Source of the DNA: an uncultured Clostridium sp.
GTDB lineage: Bacteria > Bacillota > Clostridia > TANB77 > CAG-508
DNA: 15,538 nucleotides
Reading direction: 5' to 3'
Assembly: GCA_900551615.1 (NCBI GenBank)
Contig: URWN01000031.1
Location: forward strand, 1 to 15,538
The translations under genes were made by a program, and so were the position numbers. The notes under the pieces are model-generated. The model saw only the letters and a program-made list of their open reading frames with translations. It was not told the origin of the DNA and searched no databases. Of this stretch, positions 14,627 through 15,538 are shown in pieces. Numbering within the stretch: the first letter of the stretch is position 1; every line of letters begins with the position of its first letter.

Positions 14627-14654
14627 TTATATAATAAATATTTACTTATTGCAA
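14626..14654 (-). promoter_or_regulatory. probable promoter of the peptide messenger
   Basis: Minus-strand TTGCAA (14654-14649), 17 bases, TATAAT (14631-14626). The -10 box is perfect; the -35 box matches at four positions and overlaps the end of the patatin gene. Confidence 0.55.
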
Positions 14655-15506
14655 CAATTGTTTTGAATTTTTTAATAAAAACTTCTTGGCTTCTGTATAC
14701 CCTAATTCATAAAAATAATCCATTTTACTCATATCTAAAAGTGAAATTTTTTTACTTTTTATTTTAATTAAATAATCTACTCCACTAAGCTCATACTTAT
14801 AAAGTTCCTTTCCCATTAATTCAAAAGAACGAAAAGCAACATCAACTAAATTTTTACAACAGCTATTATCAATTTCATTTTCAAAAACAACACTTACAAC
14901 CTTATCTGCTCCTAAAAATTTAAGTTCTCTCCAAGGTACATTTTCTCTAATACCTCCATCAACTAGCTTTCGATTTTTAAAATCACAAGGAGAAAAAACA
15001 GATGGAAAACTGCAACTTGCTTGAACACATTCCCCTATATTTGCATCATTAATAAAAATCGTATTATCAGAAAATGCTCTTATTTTAGAAGACGTAAAAC
15101 AAATAACATCACCTGTATTCATATCTACACTTGGAACTGCTAATGGCATTTCTATATCAGAAATGTTATAAATATTTTTTTCTTTACAAATTTTATTAAT
15201 TAATTTTTTTATTGATTTTCCCGAATTTAATCCATCAATTATTATTGTTCCAGTTAATGCAATTCCAAAAATTAATTTAAAAATATTTTTAAATTCTACA
15301 TATTTAATTTTTTTACAATATTTTTTAAATATATAATAAATATCATCTGCTTTGAATCCTGCTGCATATAATGTTGCTACTATACTCCCTGATGATGTTC
15401 CTCCTATACAATTTATTTTTATTTTTTCTTCTTCAAATGCTTTTAGTACTCCTATATGTGCTGCACCTTTTGCTCCTCCTCCTGATAATGCTAATCCTAA
15501 TTTCAT
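14646..15506 (-). CDS. patatin-like phospholipase family protein
   Basis: 286-residue serine lipase/acyl hydrolase of the patatin (RssA-type) family, acting on membrane lipids or acyl esters. The oxyanion loop is ALSGGGAKGAAHIGVL (6-21), the nucleophile elbow GTSSGS (36-41) has catalytic Ser38, and the catalytic Asp183 is in LVDGGIRENVP (181-191), giving the Ser-Asp dyad. QASCSFPSVFSPC (162-174) is the usual block before it. A hydrophobic stretch around 74-92 (FKLIFGIALTGTIIIDG) may contact membrane. There is no signal peptide. The ATG at 15506 follows AGGGTGA (15517-15511). Its upstream promoter is outside the window. Substrate cannot be told; a direct link with the downstream peptide is only positional. 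Confidence 0.92.
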   Translation of the reverse strand: MKLGLALSGGGAKGAAHIGVLKAFEEEKIKINCIGGTSSGSIVATLYAAGFKADDIYYIFKKYCKKIKYVEFKNIFKLIFGIALTGTIIIDGLNSGKSIKKLINKICKEKNIYNISDIEMPLAVPSVDMNTGDVICFTSSKIRAFSDNTIFINDANIGECVQASCSFPSVFSPCDFKNRKLVDGGIRENVPWRELKFLGADKVVSVVFENEIDNSCCKNLVDVAFRSFELMGKELYKYELSGVDYLIKIKSKKISLLDMSKMDYFYELGYTEAKKFLLKNSKQLLQ

Positions 15507-15538
15507 AAAATCACCCTAATTTATTTTATGAAATTTAA

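Noticed and set aside
1..15538. CRISPR array, rRNA, tRNA, insertion sequence or prophage genes
   Set aside because: No regularly spaced repeats, no tRNA-like cloverleaf, and no transposase apart from the Rpn-family nuclease, which lacks inverted-repeat ends.

Overview
The window is AT-rich and uses A/T-ending codons, strong AGGAGG-type ribosome binding sites and consensus SigA-type promoters. It carries spore-maturation genes (spmA/spmB), an AbrB-type regulator beside rsmI and trmN6 (an order resembling yabB-yazA-yabC-abrB of Bacillus subtilis), a GerMN protein and a giant 2-hydroxyacyl-CoA dehydratase activase. Together these point to a low-GC, anaerobic, probably spore-forming member of the Clostridia. 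The species cannot be named from the sequence.

Layout. 188-970 (+) is a DUF975 membrane protein; it shares a perfect terminator hairpin with a convergent YbiT-type ABC-F ATPase (1035-2618, -). 2748-3795 (-) is an Rpn-family nuclease whose first codons are out of frame with the rest; it has a consensus promoter abutting the start and an internal, ribosome-binding-site-led start for its C-terminal 72 residues. 4166-5385 (+) is a prepilin-like N-terminus fused to an FGE-sulfatase (C-type-lectin fold) domain. It is also split by a one-base frameshift, and its 3' end looks like a diversity-generating-retroelement variable region. 5470-6641 (-) is spmA-spmB, with spmA interrupted by one extra base. 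6774-7031 (+) is an AbrB protein with a zinc ribbon, divergent from spmAB and convergent with trmN6-rsmI (7071-8709, -). 8857-9129 (+) is a proline/lysine-rich small protein. 9245-9787 (-) is a GerMN protein, divergent from the 1441-residue activase (9997-14322, +). 14646-15506 (-) is a patatin-like lipase.

The most interesting part is the roughly 320-bp gap between the activase and the lipase. It contains what looks like a complete type I toxin-antitoxin module. A 23-codon hydrophobic peptide (14525-14596, -) has a ten-base Shine-Dalgarno match buried in a 13-bp stem. A small RNA of about 77 nt (about 14443-14519, +) has a consensus promoter. The two converge on a shared bidirectional terminator. 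A 16-bp direct repeat (15/16 identical) makes the small RNA antisense to the peptide's start codon. This is the layout of the par/Fst locus of plasmid pAD1, with an unrelated-looking peptide. A second possible small RNA at about 9199-9120 (-) has a promoter that is 23/29 identical to that of the antitoxin RNA.

Three single-base frame disruptions occur between 3.7 and 6.4 kb (Rpn, pilin-FGE, spmA). The 4.3-kb activase gene is intact. Whether these are real gene decay or assembly errors cannot be decided here.
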